Shown: positions 8,805 to 18,192, counted from the first letter of the stretch. The stretch: 64,000 nucleotides of DNA from Pelagihabitans sp947500445 (GCF_050589625.1 NZ_JBNGOP010000008.1:62001-126000), one strand, 5' to 3'. Notes: generated from the letters alone by a model not told the origin. Program-made: numbers and translations.

Positions 8805-8837
8805 TTGATCCCGTTTCTCTTGATTTTAATATCTTTA
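8805..8837 (+). promoter_or_regulatory. Bacteroidota-type promoter for the sterol desaturase gene
   Basis: TTG at 8805-8807 and TATCTTTA at 8830-8837 match the -33 TTG and -7 TAnnTTTG elements (7 of 8) with a 22-nt gap. The -33 TTG is part of the last hexamer of the mosaic repeat, so the repeat appears to supply half of the promoter. The start codon follows 6 nt after the -7 box, which would give a very short leader; this makes the call tentative. Confidence 0.4.
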
Positions 8838-8842
8838 GGGAT

Positions 8843-9685
8843 ATGGAAGAGATGATCGCTTATTTTGAAAATATTCCCTCCACACATCGCAGTGCGCTGC
8901 TAGTAGGGGGTATTACCTTATTCTGGATTTTGGAGGGAGCCGTTCCCTTGTTTCGGTTCGATTATAAAAAATGGCGTCACGCCTTACCGAATTTCTTTTT
9001 TACACTGACGACCATTATCGTCAATTTTGCCCTGGCATTTTTATTGTTGCGCACCGCTGATTTTACCGTATCTGGACAGTTTGGTGTGCTTAACTGGTTG
9101 CCGGAAATCCCTTTTTGGTCCTATGTGTTGATCGGTTTGCTATTGCTCGATCTGATCGGGGCGTATCTGGCGCATCTGGTAGAGCATAAGGTAAAACCGC
9201 TTTGGATGATTCATTTGGTACACCATACCGATCATAATGTGGATACCACCACCGCCAATCGGCACCATCCCCTTGAAAGTGTTATCCGCTTTACCTTTAC
9301 TTTGGTGGGGGTATTGGTGGTAGGAGCTCCCATTGGTATCGTGATGTTGTATCAATCCGTATCCTTGGTGTTGAGTCAATTCAACCACGCGAATATCAAA
9401 TTGCCCAAAGCTGTTGATAATGCCTTAAGCTGGATAATCGTTTCTCCCGATATGCACAAAGTACATCACCATTATGTATTGCCCTATACCGATAGCAACT
9501 ATGGGAATATTTTTTCCATATGGGATCGTTTGTTCGGAACGTATCTTAAATATGATCGTGATGCCATTGTGTATGGCGTAGACACTTTTCCCGATGAAAA
9601 AGAAAACAGTAACATAAAGTCCCTCTTAAAACAACCCTTCCATAAGTATCGAAAGCCGACCACTACAACCGTTGCGGACCAATAA
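8843..9685 (+). CDS. Sterol desaturase / fatty acid hydroxylase family membrane protein
   Basis: A 280-aa integral membrane diiron protein. Several hydrophobic segments (ALLVGGITLFWILEGAVPLF; FFFTLTTIIVNFALAFLLL; YVLIGLLLLDLIGAYLAHL) are followed by the His clusters HLVEH, HLVHHTDHNVD and RHHPLE, and near the end HKVHHHY with NYGNIFSIWDRLFGT. These supply the eight-histidine diiron site of the family, which hydroxylates or desaturates lipids or carotenoids. I chose the ATG at 8843 because the longer frame from 8768 translates repeat sequence. Substrate unknown. Confidence 0.9.
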   Translation: MEEMIAYFENIPSTHRSALLVGGITLFWILEGAVPLFRFDYKKWRHALPNFFFTLTTIIVNFALAFLLLRTADFTVSGQFGVLNWLPEIPFWSYVLIGLLLLDLIGAYLAHLVEHKVKPLWMIHLVHHTDHNVDTTTANRHHPLESVIRFTFTLVGVLVVGAPIGIVMLYQSVSLVLSQFNHANIKLPKAVDNALSWIIVSPDMHKVHHHYVLPYTDSNYGNIFSIWDRLFGTYLKYDRDAIVYGVDTFPDEKENSNIKSLLKQPFHKYRKPTTTTVADQ

Positions 9686-9703
9686 TTTTTATCGAAGTTA
9701 GCT

Positions 9704-10966
9704 TTAGTCGTACATCAAGTGCCTAAGGCGTATGGCACGGAACTTTTCCAGGTCGGCCTGCCACGATTTTTTAATTTCCGATTCCGATACCCCTGCTGCG
9801 ATCTGTTTTTGGAGCAGGGCCGTACCCGCATGTTTGGTGAAATTTTCGGTATTGAAAACGGTCGAGGGGTCCTCTGCGTGTTTGTAGGCATCCATTAGCC
9901 ATCGCAGTGAAACGGAACGCATAAAGGGGATACTGTCCAGGGACCTGCCATAGCAGCGCTTTCCTTTATGTTTCGGGTTTTTGGCACCGAAGTTGGACAC
10001 CGGCGTATAGGTCAGGGTATAGGCTTCCTGTTTTAGGTCAGGGGCGCCGTAGCGCTGAAACTGAAATTCCGTTCCCCGCCCGGCATTGATGGTTGTTCCC
10101 TCAAAAAGCCCAAGACTGGGATAGAGGTTTATCGAGCGGTCGTTCGGTAGGTTTGGCGAAGGACGTATGGGCAAGCTGTAAGCGGTGTCGTGGGTCCAGT
10201 TTTCCAATGGGACGACTTGAAGGTCGGCTTTTACGCCTGCCTGGAGCCATCCCTCTTCATTGATCATGGTCGCATATTCCCCAATGGTCATGCCATAGAC
10301 CAAAGGAATTTCCGTCATTCCCAAAAAACCGGTATGCTCGGCTTCCATTACTGGTCCGTCAACATAATGGGCATTTGGGTTTGGGCGATCCAATACCACT
10401 ATCGGTATATTGTTTTCCGCACAGGCCTCCATAACCAATTGCAAGGTGGCAATATAGGTGTAGAAACGTACCCCAACATCTTGAATGTCGAAAAGAACAA
10501 GGTCCAAACCTTTTAATTGCTCCGCACTGGGCTTTCTATTTTTTCCATAGAGTGATATCAATGGTAGTCCCGTTCTGGCATCGGTGCCATCACTGACCTT
10601 TTCACCGGCATCCACCGTGCCCCGAAACCCGTGTTCGGGTGCAAAAACGGATACAATATCAATGTTTAAGGACACTAGGGAATCGATTAAATGCACATGA
10701 TTTACGGGCGTACCGTCCTTGGAATCGTTTCCTGAAAAGACCACACTCGTCTGGTTGGCGACGACCCCGATTTTTTTCCCCTGTAGCAGCGGTAAATAGA
10801 CTGCAGTTCTATTGGCGGCAACGACCACCGGAGGTACCGTATCCCCTTCTTTATCCATAAGTGGGGTATCCGTACTTGTTTTCGCTTCTTTGGTAGGGTT
10901 TCCACAGGCATAGGCGAATAAAACCCACAATAAAAATGTACTTTTGAAAACGAAAACAAAGGGCAT
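9704..10966 (-). CDS. DUF1343 / NamZ-like exo-beta-N-acetylmuramidase, lipoprotein
   Basis: A 420-aa protein. The N-terminus has a lipoprotein-like signal (STFLLWVLFAYAC). The body is DUF1343: KIGVVANQTSVV, FAPEHGFRGTVDAGE, DIQDVGVRFYTYIATL, VLDRPNP and PSPNLPN are all present. The family includes NamZ, which cleaves terminal MurNAc from peptidoglycan fragments in wall recycling; activity here is inferred from homology. I chose the ATG at 10966 because it gives the signal peptide directly; the frame continues upstream to 11167 through the divergent gene. The starts of the two divergent genes are only 3 bp apart. Confidence 0.88.
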   Translation of the reverse strand: MPFVFVFKSTFLLWVLFAYACGNPTKEAKTSTDTPLMDKEGDTVPPVVVAANRTAVYLPLLQGKKIGVVANQTSVVFSGNDSKDGTPVNHVHLIDSLVSLNIDIVSVFAPEHGFRGTVDAGEKVSDGTDARTGLPLISLYGKNRKPSAEQLKGLDLVLFDIQDVGVRFYTYIATLQLVMEACAENNIPIVVLDRPNPNAHYVDGPVMEAEHTGFLGMTEIPLVYGMTIGEYATMINEEGWLQAGVKADLQVVPLENWTHDTAYSLPIRPSPNLPNDRSINLYPSLGLFEGTTINAGRGTEFQFQRYGAPDLKQEAYTLTYTPVSNFGAKNPKHKGKRCYGRSLDSIPFMRSVSLRWLMDAYKHAEDPSTVFNTENFTKHAGTALLQKQIAAGVSESEIKKSWQADLEKFRAIRLRHLMYD

Positions 10967-10969
10967 AAA

Positions 10970-12211
10970 TTGAATTTTGAATTTTACATCGCCAAGCGGC
11001 TCATTAAAGGAAAGGAACATAAAATTAGTATTTCCGCCCCAATAATAAAAATCGCCATTGCCGCTATTGCCATAGGATTGGTAATGATGCTCATCGCTAT
11101 CGGTACCAGCGTTGGGCTGAAGCATAAGATCCGCGAAAAAGTTTCGGCATTTAACGGTCATATTCAAATTTCAAATTACGACAACAACCGTTCGGAAGTT
11201 TCGGTCGCTCCCATTCCCATAGCACAAAATTTTTATCCCGAATTCACCACTGTCGATGCCGTGGCCCATGTTCAGGCGGTAGCCACTAAGGCCGGTGTTA
11301 TCCGTACGGAGGAGACCTTTGATACCTTTATCGCAAAAGGGGTTGGAGAAGACTATAACTGGACGGTCTTTGAGGAGTACTTGGTCGCCGGGAGCCTGCC
11401 GAAGTATTCCGGCGAGATCAATGAGGAGGCCTTAATGTCCGTTTTGATGGCGAACCGCTTGCGGTTACAGGTCGGCGATACCTTTTACGCGCTCTTTCCA
11501 AAAAAGGAAGCTGCCCTAAAATCGCCGAACCAAAGAAAGTTTACGTTAACGGGGACCTATAACAGCGGTTTTGAGGAATTGGACAACAAATATATTTTTA
11601 TAGACTTGCGCCATATCCAACGTATGAATCGGTGGAAACCGACGGAGGTAGGGAGTTTTGAGGTGTTTTTGGACGATTTTAGGGACTTGGACGTCAAAGG
11701 AAAAGAAATTTACGGAAAAACACTTTCCAACTTGGACACCCGAACGATAAAGGATACCTACGCGCAAATTTTTGAGTGGATGGAATTGTTCGATTTCAAC
11801 ACCGCCTTGATTATTGGCATTATGATCATTGTGGGCGGTATCAATATGATTACGGCCCTGCTAGTGCTCATTTTGGAACGTACCCAAATGATCGGAATTT
11901 TAAAGGCGTTGGGTAGCGCGAATTGGAGTATTCGAAAGGTTTTTTTGTATAATGCCGCTTATTTGATCAGTATCGGACTGTTTTGGGGAAACCTTATCGG
12001 TCTGGGACTCCTTTTCCTGCAACAGCAGTTTCAGCTTTTTAAGTTCCCGAATCCCGAAGAATATTATATCGATTACATTCCGGTACATCTGGATCTGATG
12101 ACCGTGGTGTTTCTCAATATCGGGGTATTGGTACTGTGTTTGCTCATGTTGCTGATACCTTCTTACATTATTACAAAAATTACGCCCGTTAGGGCCATAA
12201 AATTCGAATAG
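10970..12211 (+). CDS. FtsX/LolC-like ABC transporter permease
   Basis: A 413-aa membrane protein of the lipoprotein-release (LolC/E) / FtsX type. It starts NFEFYIAKRLIKGKE, has a first transmembrane helix (IKIAIAAIAIGLVMMLIAIG), a large periplasmic MacB-like domain (residues ~60-265), and three C-terminal helices ending ITPVRAIKFE. The usual flavobacterial N-terminus begins exactly here, so the start is most likely the TTG at 10970. No ATP-binding partner is adjacent. The gene faces the NamZ-like gene head to head with 3 bp between start codons, so each promoter must lie in the other gene. Confidence 0.87.
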   Translation: MNFEFYIAKRLIKGKEHKISISAPIIKIAIAAIAIGLVMMLIAIGTSVGLKHKIREKVSAFNGHIQISNYDNNRSEVSVAPIPIAQNFYPEFTTVDAVAHVQAVATKAGVIRTEETFDTFIAKGVGEDYNWTVFEEYLVAGSLPKYSGEINEEALMSVLMANRLRLQVGDTFYALFPKKEAALKSPNQRKFTLTGTYNSGFEELDNKYIFIDLRHIQRMNRWKPTEVGSFEVFLDDFRDLDVKGKEIYGKTLSNLDTRTIKDTYAQIFEWMELFDFNTALIIGIMIIVGGINMITALLVLILERTQMIGILKALGSANWSIRKVFLYNAAYLISIGLFWGNLIGLGLLFLQQQFQLFKFPNPEEYYIDYIPVHLDLMTVVFLNIGVLVLCLLMLLIPSYIITKITPVRAIKFE

Positions 12212-12255
12212 CGCAACAATACTGTAGCGCGGCAAAAGGTCGAACATTGGACGAT

Positions 12256-13254
12256 ATGCATACGGAAAACGAAATGGATTACGCAGAAAATATTTTAGGG
12301 ACCATAGGGAAAACCCCTTTGGTGAAACTCAATAAATTGGCTTCGGAACTGCCGTGTTTGACGTTGGCGAAATACGAGACCTTTAACCCTGGCAATTCCG
12401 TTAAAGATCGCATGGCGCTCCAGATCGTTGAGGATGCGGAGGCGGCGGGTATTTTAAAACCGGGCTATACCATTATCGAGGGAACCTCCGGAAATACCGG
12501 TATGGGACTGGCCTTGGCGGCCACCGTAAAGGGCTACAAGCTTATCTGTGTACTTAGCGATAAACAGTCCAAAGAAAAGATGGATATCCTTAGGGCCATG
12601 GGGAGCGAGGTACATGTGTGCCCCACCGATGTGGCGCCCGAAGATCCGCGTAGTTATTATTCCACGGCAAAACGTTTGGCAAAAGAAACCCCGAACTCCT
12701 GGTACGTGAACCAATATGACAATCCTTCGAACTGTAGGGCACATTTTTTAAGCACCGGTCCGGAAATTTGGGAACAGACCAAAGGAAAAGTGACCCATTT
12801 TGTGGTAGGTGTTGGTACGGGGGGAACCATTTCGGGAGTAGGGTCCTTTTTAAAAATGAAGAATCCCAATATAAAAGTTTGGGGCATCGATACCTATGGC
12901 TCGGTATTTAAAAAGTATCACGAGACCGGAATTTTTGATAAGAACGAGATCTACCCTTATATCACCGAAGGAATCGGGGAAGATATTTTACCGCGAAACG
13001 TACGTTTTGAAGTTATTGACGGTTTTACCAAAGTAACCGACAAAGACGCTGCGGTGTATACCCAAAGGCTCGCCAAGGAAGAAGGTATGTTTTTAGGAAA
13101 TTCCGCAGGGGCCGCAATGAAAGGGCTGCTGCAATTAAAGGAACATTTTACCAAGGATGACGTGGTGGTGGTACTTTTTCATGATCATGGAAGTCGGTAT
13201 GTGGGCAAAATGTTCAACGATGATTGGATGCGGGAAAAGGGTTTTTTGGATTAG
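12256..13254 (+). CDS. PLP-dependent cysteine synthase / cystathionine beta-synthase family enzyme
   Basis: A ~330-aa fold-type II PLP enzyme. The Schiff-base Lys is in NPGNSVKDRMAL, the substrate loop is TSGNTGMG, and the phosphate-binding loop is GVGTGGTISGVG. A HDHGSRYVGKMFNDDWM tail is typical of the bacterial CBS-like group without a Bateman domain, which acts on serine or O-acetylserine. The start is uncertain: ATG 12256, ATG 12274 (giving MDYAENILGTIGKTPLV, as in many relatives) or TTG 12247 are possible. It follows the permease gene by 44 bp and may be cotranscribed. Confidence 0.9.
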   Translation: MHTENEMDYAENILGTIGKTPLVKLNKLASELPCLTLAKYETFNPGNSVKDRMALQIVEDAEAAGILKPGYTIIEGTSGNTGMGLALAATVKGYKLICVLSDKQSKEKMDILRAMGSEVHVCPTDVAPEDPRSYYSTAKRLAKETPNSWYVNQYDNPSNCRAHFLSTGPEIWEQTKGKVTHFVVGVGTGGTISGVGSFLKMKNPNIKVWGIDTYGSVFKKYHETGIFDKNEIYPYITEGIGEDILPRNVRFEVIDGFTKVTDKDAAVYTQRLAKEEGMFLGNSAGAAMKGLLQLKEHFTKDDVVVVLFHDHGSRYVGKMFNDDWMREKGFLD

Positions 13255-13284
13255 TTCGTATCTTAGAAGTAAATAGAACCCTAA

Positions 13285-14685
13285 ATGTTTCCGAGGAAGT
13301 ATACGACAAAACGATTTTGCAAGTCCTTGGGTTTTGCGCTATTGTCCTGCCTGCTGTTTACCTGTAACAAGGACGACGGGTCAGTGGACAATGGGGAACG
13401 CCCCGAAGATTTGGAAACCAATGGGGACCTTCCCTTTTTCAGGATCGATACCAAGGGCAATACCATTGTTGACGAGCCCAAGGTAAGCGCCACACTTAGC
13501 GTAGCACAGAACCGGAAGTCGATTTTTGAGGGAACCATCGGAATCGAATTCAGGGGAGCAACTTCACAAGGCTTTGAAAAAAAGTCTTTTGGGATAGAAA
13601 CTTGGGATACCAACGATCAAGATATCGATGTTCCGCTTTTGGGTTTTCCGGAGGAAGAGGATTGGGTGTTGCATGGTCCTTATAGCGACAAATCGTTGAT
13701 CCGAAATCATCTGATCTATAATTTGGCAAGGGATATGGGCCGTTATGCGAGCCGGTCGGAATTGGTAGAGCTGCAAATTGATACAACCTACCGGGGCGTT
13801 TATGTGTTCATGGAAAAACTCAAACGGGACGCCGGACGGATCGATATTTCAAAATTGAATCCGGACGAGAATGCGGGAGAGGCCATTACCGGAGGGTATA
13901 TCTTAAAAATCGACAAGCTTTCGGGCTCGGGCGGTGGTGACGGCACCTATAACGCCACCAATTCTTTTGAGTCGCAATTGGCCCCGGCATCGGCGGCTTC
14001 CGATCAAACCATTCGATTTTTGTATGAATATCCGGATGCTGCGGTAATTACCGCGGAACAAAAAGCGTATATACAAGAATATGTAAACGATTTTGAAGCG
14101 GCATTGGTTTCCGAAACCTTTACGGATGCTGTCACGGGCTATGCCAATTATATCGATGTGGATAGTTTTATCGATTTCTTTATTCTGAACGAACTCGCCA
14201 ACAATGTGGACGGATACCGTTTGAGTACCTACATGCACAAGGATAAAAATAAGAAAATGGTCATGGGCCCGATTTGGGACTTTAATTTGGCCTTTGGAAA
14301 CGCCGATTATTGCAGTGGAGGGGAAACCAATGTTTGGGCCTACAAATTCAACGAACGCTGTTCGCAGGACTTTTGGTTAGTGCCCATCTGGTGGGAACGG
14401 CTTTTGCAGGACCCCGCTTACGTTGTAAAGTTAAAACAACGTTGGGCAAGTTTGCGCGGTACCCTTTTGTCCAATACCGCTATGGCCGATAGAATAGCAT
14501 CCTATGTTGGGCGCATGCGGAACGCCAAGGCTATTGAAAACAATTTTCTAACGTGGAACGTGCTGGGTATTTATGTATGGCCCAATAATTTTGTAGGGAG
14601 TACCTACGCGCAGGAAAACGAATACCTGATGAACTGGATCGAGGCCAGGGTATTGTGGCTCGATGGTGCGATCGAAGCACTATAA
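13285..14685 (+). CDS. CotH-like kinase-fold lipoprotein
   Basis: A 466-aa protein with a lipoprotein signal (GFALLSCLLFTC) and a CotH domain. Visible motifs: IEFRGATSQGFEKKSFGIE, DWVLHGPYSDKSLIRN, YRGVYVFMEKLKRD and the metal/nucleotide-site GPIWDFNLAFGNADY. CotH proteins are atypical kinase-fold proteins, first known from spore coats; secreted ones are common in Bacteroidota and may phosphorylate envelope proteins or act on the matrix. Located 30 bp after the PLP enzyme gene. Activity is inference, family is firm. Confidence 0.88.
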   Translation: MFPRKYTTKRFCKSLGFALLSCLLFTCNKDDGSVDNGERPEDLETNGDLPFFRIDTKGNTIVDEPKVSATLSVAQNRKSIFEGTIGIEFRGATSQGFEKKSFGIETWDTNDQDIDVPLLGFPEEEDWVLHGPYSDKSLIRNHLIYNLARDMGRYASRSELVELQIDTTYRGVYVFMEKLKRDAGRIDISKLNPDENAGEAITGGYILKIDKLSGSGGGDGTYNATNSFESQLAPASAASDQTIRFLYEYPDAAVITAEQKAYIQEYVNDFEAALVSETFTDAVTGYANYIDVDSFIDFFILNELANNVDGYRLSTYMHKDKNKKMVMGPIWDFNLAFGNADYCSGGETNVWAYKFNERCSQDFWLVPIWWERLLQDPAYVVKLKQRWASLRGTLLSNTAMADRIASYVGRMRNAKAIENNFLTWNVLGIYVWPNNFVGSTYAQENEYLMNWIEARVLWLDGAIEAL

Positions 14686-14744
14686 GAAGTTCGGGATATT
14701 TGAATTTGGCACTGTACACGATAACGTTTCATTACCATTAAAAA

Positions 14745-15533
14745 ATGCAAATACTAGAACACAACAATCAAAAAGTGACCGTGGACAAGGGGGAATTGGT
14801 CGGTTATGAGGTCAATGGCCATGAGTATATCCATCAGAAGGGAAGTCCCGGATGGCGCAATGCCGATACCGAAATGTTTCCGATTATAGGACCTACCGCC
14901 GAAGCACGTTTTCAGGTACAGACACCTAAGGATATCGCGATACAGGACCAACATGGGTTGTTGCGTGAAATGGAGTATGAACTGACTTTTGAATCGGCAA
15001 CCGAACTCAAGTATGGAAAGACCTATACCGCCGGAACGCAAGTAGGGAATTCCAAATACCCGAACAAGTCCGATAAGCAATTTTTATATTGGCCCTATGC
15101 CTTCCAATTCGAAAAAAAGATTCGCCTGTTGGCCGATGCGCTTGAAATTACCTTTACCATTTCCGGCGAAAGGGATACCCCTTTTATGTTGGGCTATCAC
15201 CCGGCATTTAAACTGCACGGCGAAAACGTTTCGATCAAAACGGGGGAGCGTACGATTGCTTTAGATGAGGTATTGGCCGTGGGCAGTCGTGCTTTGGAAG
15301 TGCCGAACTGTAATAGCGTGGTTTTGCAAGATACTAGCGGATTGTCGATAACTACCGAAGGTTTTAAAGGTTTTATGTTATGGACCGAGGTGCGGAACAT
15401 GGTCTGTATCGAACCCATAACATTTTATCCTTATGCCGTGCCACAACACCTGTTGCACGAAGGGTTCGATTATATTTTAAATATTCCGAAACGCTTTACG
15501 GTTAAGTTGCGACCGGAACCACAGGTAGCTTAA
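14745..15533 (+). CDS. Aldose 1-epimerase (galactose mutarotase) family protein
   Basis: A 262-aa cytoplasmic beta-sandwich protein. Catalytic-type residues are visible: His in DQHGLLRE, His in GYHPAFKL and Glu in CIEPITFYPYA. The family interconverts the anomers of aldoses such as galactose or glucose-6-phosphate. Shorter than GalM (~345 aa) and closer to the YeaD/YihR-like group. It stands 59 bp after the CotH gene on the same strand. Confidence 0.88.
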   Translation: MQILEHNNQKVTVDKGELVGYEVNGHEYIHQKGSPGWRNADTEMFPIIGPTAEARFQVQTPKDIAIQDQHGLLREMEYELTFESATELKYGKTYTAGTQVGNSKYPNKSDKQFLYWPYAFQFEKKIRLLADALEITFTISGERDTPFMLGYHPAFKLHGENVSIKTGERTIALDEVLAVGSRALEVPNCNSVVLQDTSGLSITTEGFKGFMLWTEVRNMVCIEPITFYPYAVPQHLLHEGFDYILNIPKRFTVKLRPEPQVA

Positions 15534-15627
15534 ATTTTTGGATAAGGGCAAATGCTCGGGGCACGACCAGAACGGTATCAAAAATGTCCCGACGCATAGG
15601 CATTCTCTCGGGTAAAAATGGGAAGCG

Positions 15628-16260
15628 ATGAACAAAAAACTTCACGAACGTTACGATTATATTTTTGAGCCGGAACTTTTAAAGGCGATAGAAATGGTCG
15701 CTGTCGCCCGACACATTTCAAAAGGGGAAACGGTTATCGACATCGGGCAGCCGATTACCAAAATGCCGTTGTTGTTGACCGGTGCGATCAAGGTGCTACG
15801 GGAAGATGCGCAAGGCGACGAATTGTTGGTCTACTTTCTGGAAAAAGGGGATAGTTGCGCGATGACATTTTCATGCTGTCTGGGAAACAAAAAAAGCGAA
15901 ATTCGTGCTGTTGCCGAAACCGATAGCGAACTTTTAATGATTCCCGTAGAGAAGATGCAGGAATGGATGGGCCGTTTTCATACTTGGCGGAATTTTGTAT
16001 TGGACAGTTACCATATAAGAATGATGGAGCTTTTGGAGACCGTTGATACCTTGGCCTTTATGAAAATGGACGAACGGCTGTTGAAATACTTGCAGGACAA
16101 GGCCAAAGTCAACCAAGACGATATCGTACATACTACCCATCGGGATATTGCTACGGACATGCATACCTCAAGGGTGGTCGTATCGCGTTTGCTGAAAAAG
16201 TTGGAAGGGGAGGGCAAGTTGATCGTGCAACGGAACCGGTTAAAGATACTGGAACTGTAG
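15628..16260 (+). CDS. Crp/Fnr family transcriptional regulator
   Basis: A 210-aa protein with an N-terminal cyclic-nucleotide-binding-like beta roll (KGETVIDIGQPITKMPLLLTGAIKVLRED...GDELLVYFLEKGDSCAMTFSCC, written here in part) and a C-terminal winged helix (THRDIATDMHTSRVVVSRLL as recognition helix). There is no N-terminal Cys cluster of Fnr type. The CAMTFSCCL segment is common in Bacteroidota members. Effector and targets unknown. The repeat array at 16265 begins right after the stop. Confidence 0.9.
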   Translation: MNKKLHERYDYIFEPELLKAIEMVAVARHISKGETVIDIGQPITKMPLLLTGAIKVLREDAQGDELLVYFLEKGDSCAMTFSCCLGNKKSEIRAVAETDSELLMIPVEKMQEWMGRFHTWRNFVLDSYHIRMMELLETVDTLAFMKMDERLLKYLQDKAKVNQDDIVHTTHRDIATDMHTSRVVVSRLLKKLEGEGKLIVQRNRLKILEL

Positions 16261-16264
16261 CTTG

Positions 16265-17160
16265 AAGGAATACCATTGCGCGGTGGTTTTAGTGAGTAGT
16301 TAGTACAAAGTGGTGAGTACAAAGTAATGAGTAATAAGTTGTCCGTTCGTGTTTGGGATTGACACTTGAATTTGCCTTTTCTCCTTGTTCTTTCAGCGCA
16401 GCGGTCTTTTTTTAAAAAAGTAGTTAGTACAAAGTAGTTAGTATTAAGAGACTTGAATTTGACTCTTGAGCTTGTTTTTGTATTTGATATTTGAATTTGA
16501 GTTTGGCTTTGAGCTTGCACTTGACACTTGCGCTTGAACTTGTCTTTTGTCTTTGTTCCTTCAGCGCAGCGGTCTTTTTTCAATGGACAATTAGCAATAA
16601 ACAATAAGTGATCAGTAAAAAGTGGTGAGTAAAAAGTTGTTCGCTTGAATTTGAATTTGAACTAGAATTTAAGTTTAAGTTTAAGTTTAAGTTTGAGTTT
16701 GAATTTGAATTTGGCTTTGAGCTTGCACTTGACACTTGCGCTTGAACTTATCTTTTGTCTTTGTTCCTTCAGCGCAGCGGTCTTTTTTCAATGGACAATG
16801 GACAATGAACAATTAGCAATAAACAATAAGTGATCAGTAAAAAGTAGTGAGTAAAAAGTTGTTCGCTTGAGTTTGAGTTTGAACTTGAACTTGAGACTTG
16901 AACTTGAACTTTTTTTAGTCTTTCCTCCTTGTTCTTTGAGCGCAGCGGTCTTTTTTTAAAAAAGTAGTTAGTACAAAGTAGTTAGTATTAAGAGGCATGA
17001 ATTTGACTCTTGAGCTTGTTTTTGTAATTGAATTTGATTTTTGAGCCTGACTTTGATCAGGTGCCTCGACAGGCTCGGCATGACAAGCGTTTTTTCGATT
17101 GGCGTTCAGGTACGGGTTGTATTTGAGTTTGAATTTGAGTTTGAGTTTGAACCTGGTAAT
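16265..17160 (+). repeat. Mosaic repeat array, four copies
   Basis: Same family as at 7560. The GCGCAGCGGTC landmark recurs near 16394, 16563, 16771 and 16936 (spacing 169, 208 and 165 bp). The hexamer runs vary more than in the six-copy array (TTTAAGTTTAAGTTTAAG, TTTGAGTTTGAATTTGAA), and some units carry GTACAAAGTAGTTAGTA. At about 17062 a CTCGACAGGCTCGGCATGAC sequence, a common Bacteroidota intergenic motif, interrupts the array. No coding potential. It separates the Crp/Fnr gene from the DinB-like gene. Confidence 0.85.
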
Positions 17161-17235
17161 CCGAGTTTCTTTGCCATTGTATTTATTTCAGAACATATTA
17201 CCGTAATTTTATCGCTTTAACCAGAACAGCACTTC

Positions 17236-17826
17236 ATGAAACGAATTTTTGTCCTCATTGCTATCGTCGCGATTTCAACCCTCAATGCACAGGAGGTGGC
17301 TACCGATTCCCTTCCCTATGCCACCATACCGGAAGCACCACAAACCTATACTGCGGGCACAGTAGTATCGCGGATGATCGATGGATTGGGGTTTCGGTAC
17401 CATTGGGCCACCGAAGGGCTTACCGAGCAAGCGATACATTATGCTCCCGATAACGAGGGAAGGACGATAGCGGAAACCATGGACCATGTTTATAACCTCT
17501 CCTTGGTCATTTTAAAATCGGCGCAAAGACAGCCCCGCGATTTTACGGTAGACCTCCCAGAGCTCACCTTGGAAGGAAAACGAAAAGCGACCTTGGAACA
17601 GTTGCGAATGGCCAGTATGCTGTTTTCAAAAGCGAAACGGCTGGAAGACTTCCCGGTAGTATTTGTCAGGGAAAATGGACGCTCCGAATTTCCTTTTTGG
17701 AACAACATCAACGGCCCGATTGAGGATGCCGTTTGGCATGCCGGACAGATCGTAACGCTCAGGCGTATCGCCGGAAATCCCATAAACCCAAAGGTGAACG
17801 TTTTTCAGGGCAAGCTGAACGATTGA
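17236..17826 (+). CDS. Secreted DinB-like helical-bundle protein
   Basis: A 196-aa protein with a clear signal peptide (MKRIFVLIAIVAISTLNAQ). The body resembles the DinB/YfiT-like fold: YHWATEGLTEQAI, GRTIAETMDHVYNLSLVIL and PIEDAVWHAGQIVTLRR, where His residues at the ends of helices may form a metal site (HW, DH, WHAGQ). DinB-like proteins are usually cytoplasmic thiol-transferase-like enzymes, so export is unusual. Convergent with the DUF1801 gene, 3 bp between stops. Confidence 0.75.
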   Translation: MKRIFVLIAIVAISTLNAQEVATDSLPYATIPEAPQTYTAGTVVSRMIDGLGFRYHWATEGLTEQAIHYAPDNEGRTIAETMDHVYNLSLVILKSAQRQPRDFTVDLPELTLEGKRKATLEQLRMASMLFSKAKRLEDFPVVFVRENGRSEFPFWNNINGPIEDAVWHAGQIVTLRRIAGNPINPKVNVFQGKLND

Positions 17827-17829
17827 TCA

Positions 17830-18192
17830 CTAGTCTTTCCAGAACTTTTTTGAGCGTACTTCAAAGGCATTTTGGAGTACTTCGGTTGCGATGGTATGGT
17901 CGATGTCGGTGACCTGCTTGTAACGTAAGGAACGCATCACCTTTCTTCCGGCGGTTGTCATGTGTTCCAAGTGCACGGTCAAATGCGCCGAATGCCAGAA
18001 ACCAAGGTCCACATAATCCTTGGCATGGTTAAGATAACAGAACGGTTTCCCGTCGATATAATAAAAGGGGATTTTGTATTTGAATTTTAGTTCCACTTCG
18101 GGAACCGTATGTTCTATAATGACCTGAAGCTGTAGTAAAATGCTACGGTAAGGCTCCGGCCGGTCCAGTATGTAGTGTTCTGCAGGATTCAT
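17830..18192 (-). CDS. DUF1801 domain protein
   Basis: A 120-aa cytoplasmic protein; MNPAEHYILDRPEPYRSILL is a typical start, and the core EVELKFKYKIPFYYIDGKPFCYLN with DLGFWHSAHL matches DUF1801 (YdhG-like). Function unknown. I chose the ATG at 18192 although the frame is open further; the longer frame would overlap the start of the divergent gene at 18213. Starts of the two divergent genes are 20 bp apart. Confidence 0.82.
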   Translation of the reverse strand: MNPAEHYILDRPEPYRSILLQLQVIIEHTVPEVELKFKYKIPFYYIDGKPFCYLNHAKDYVDLGFWHSAHLTVHLEHMTTAGRKVMRSLRYKQVTDIDHTIATEVLQNAFEVRSKKFWKD

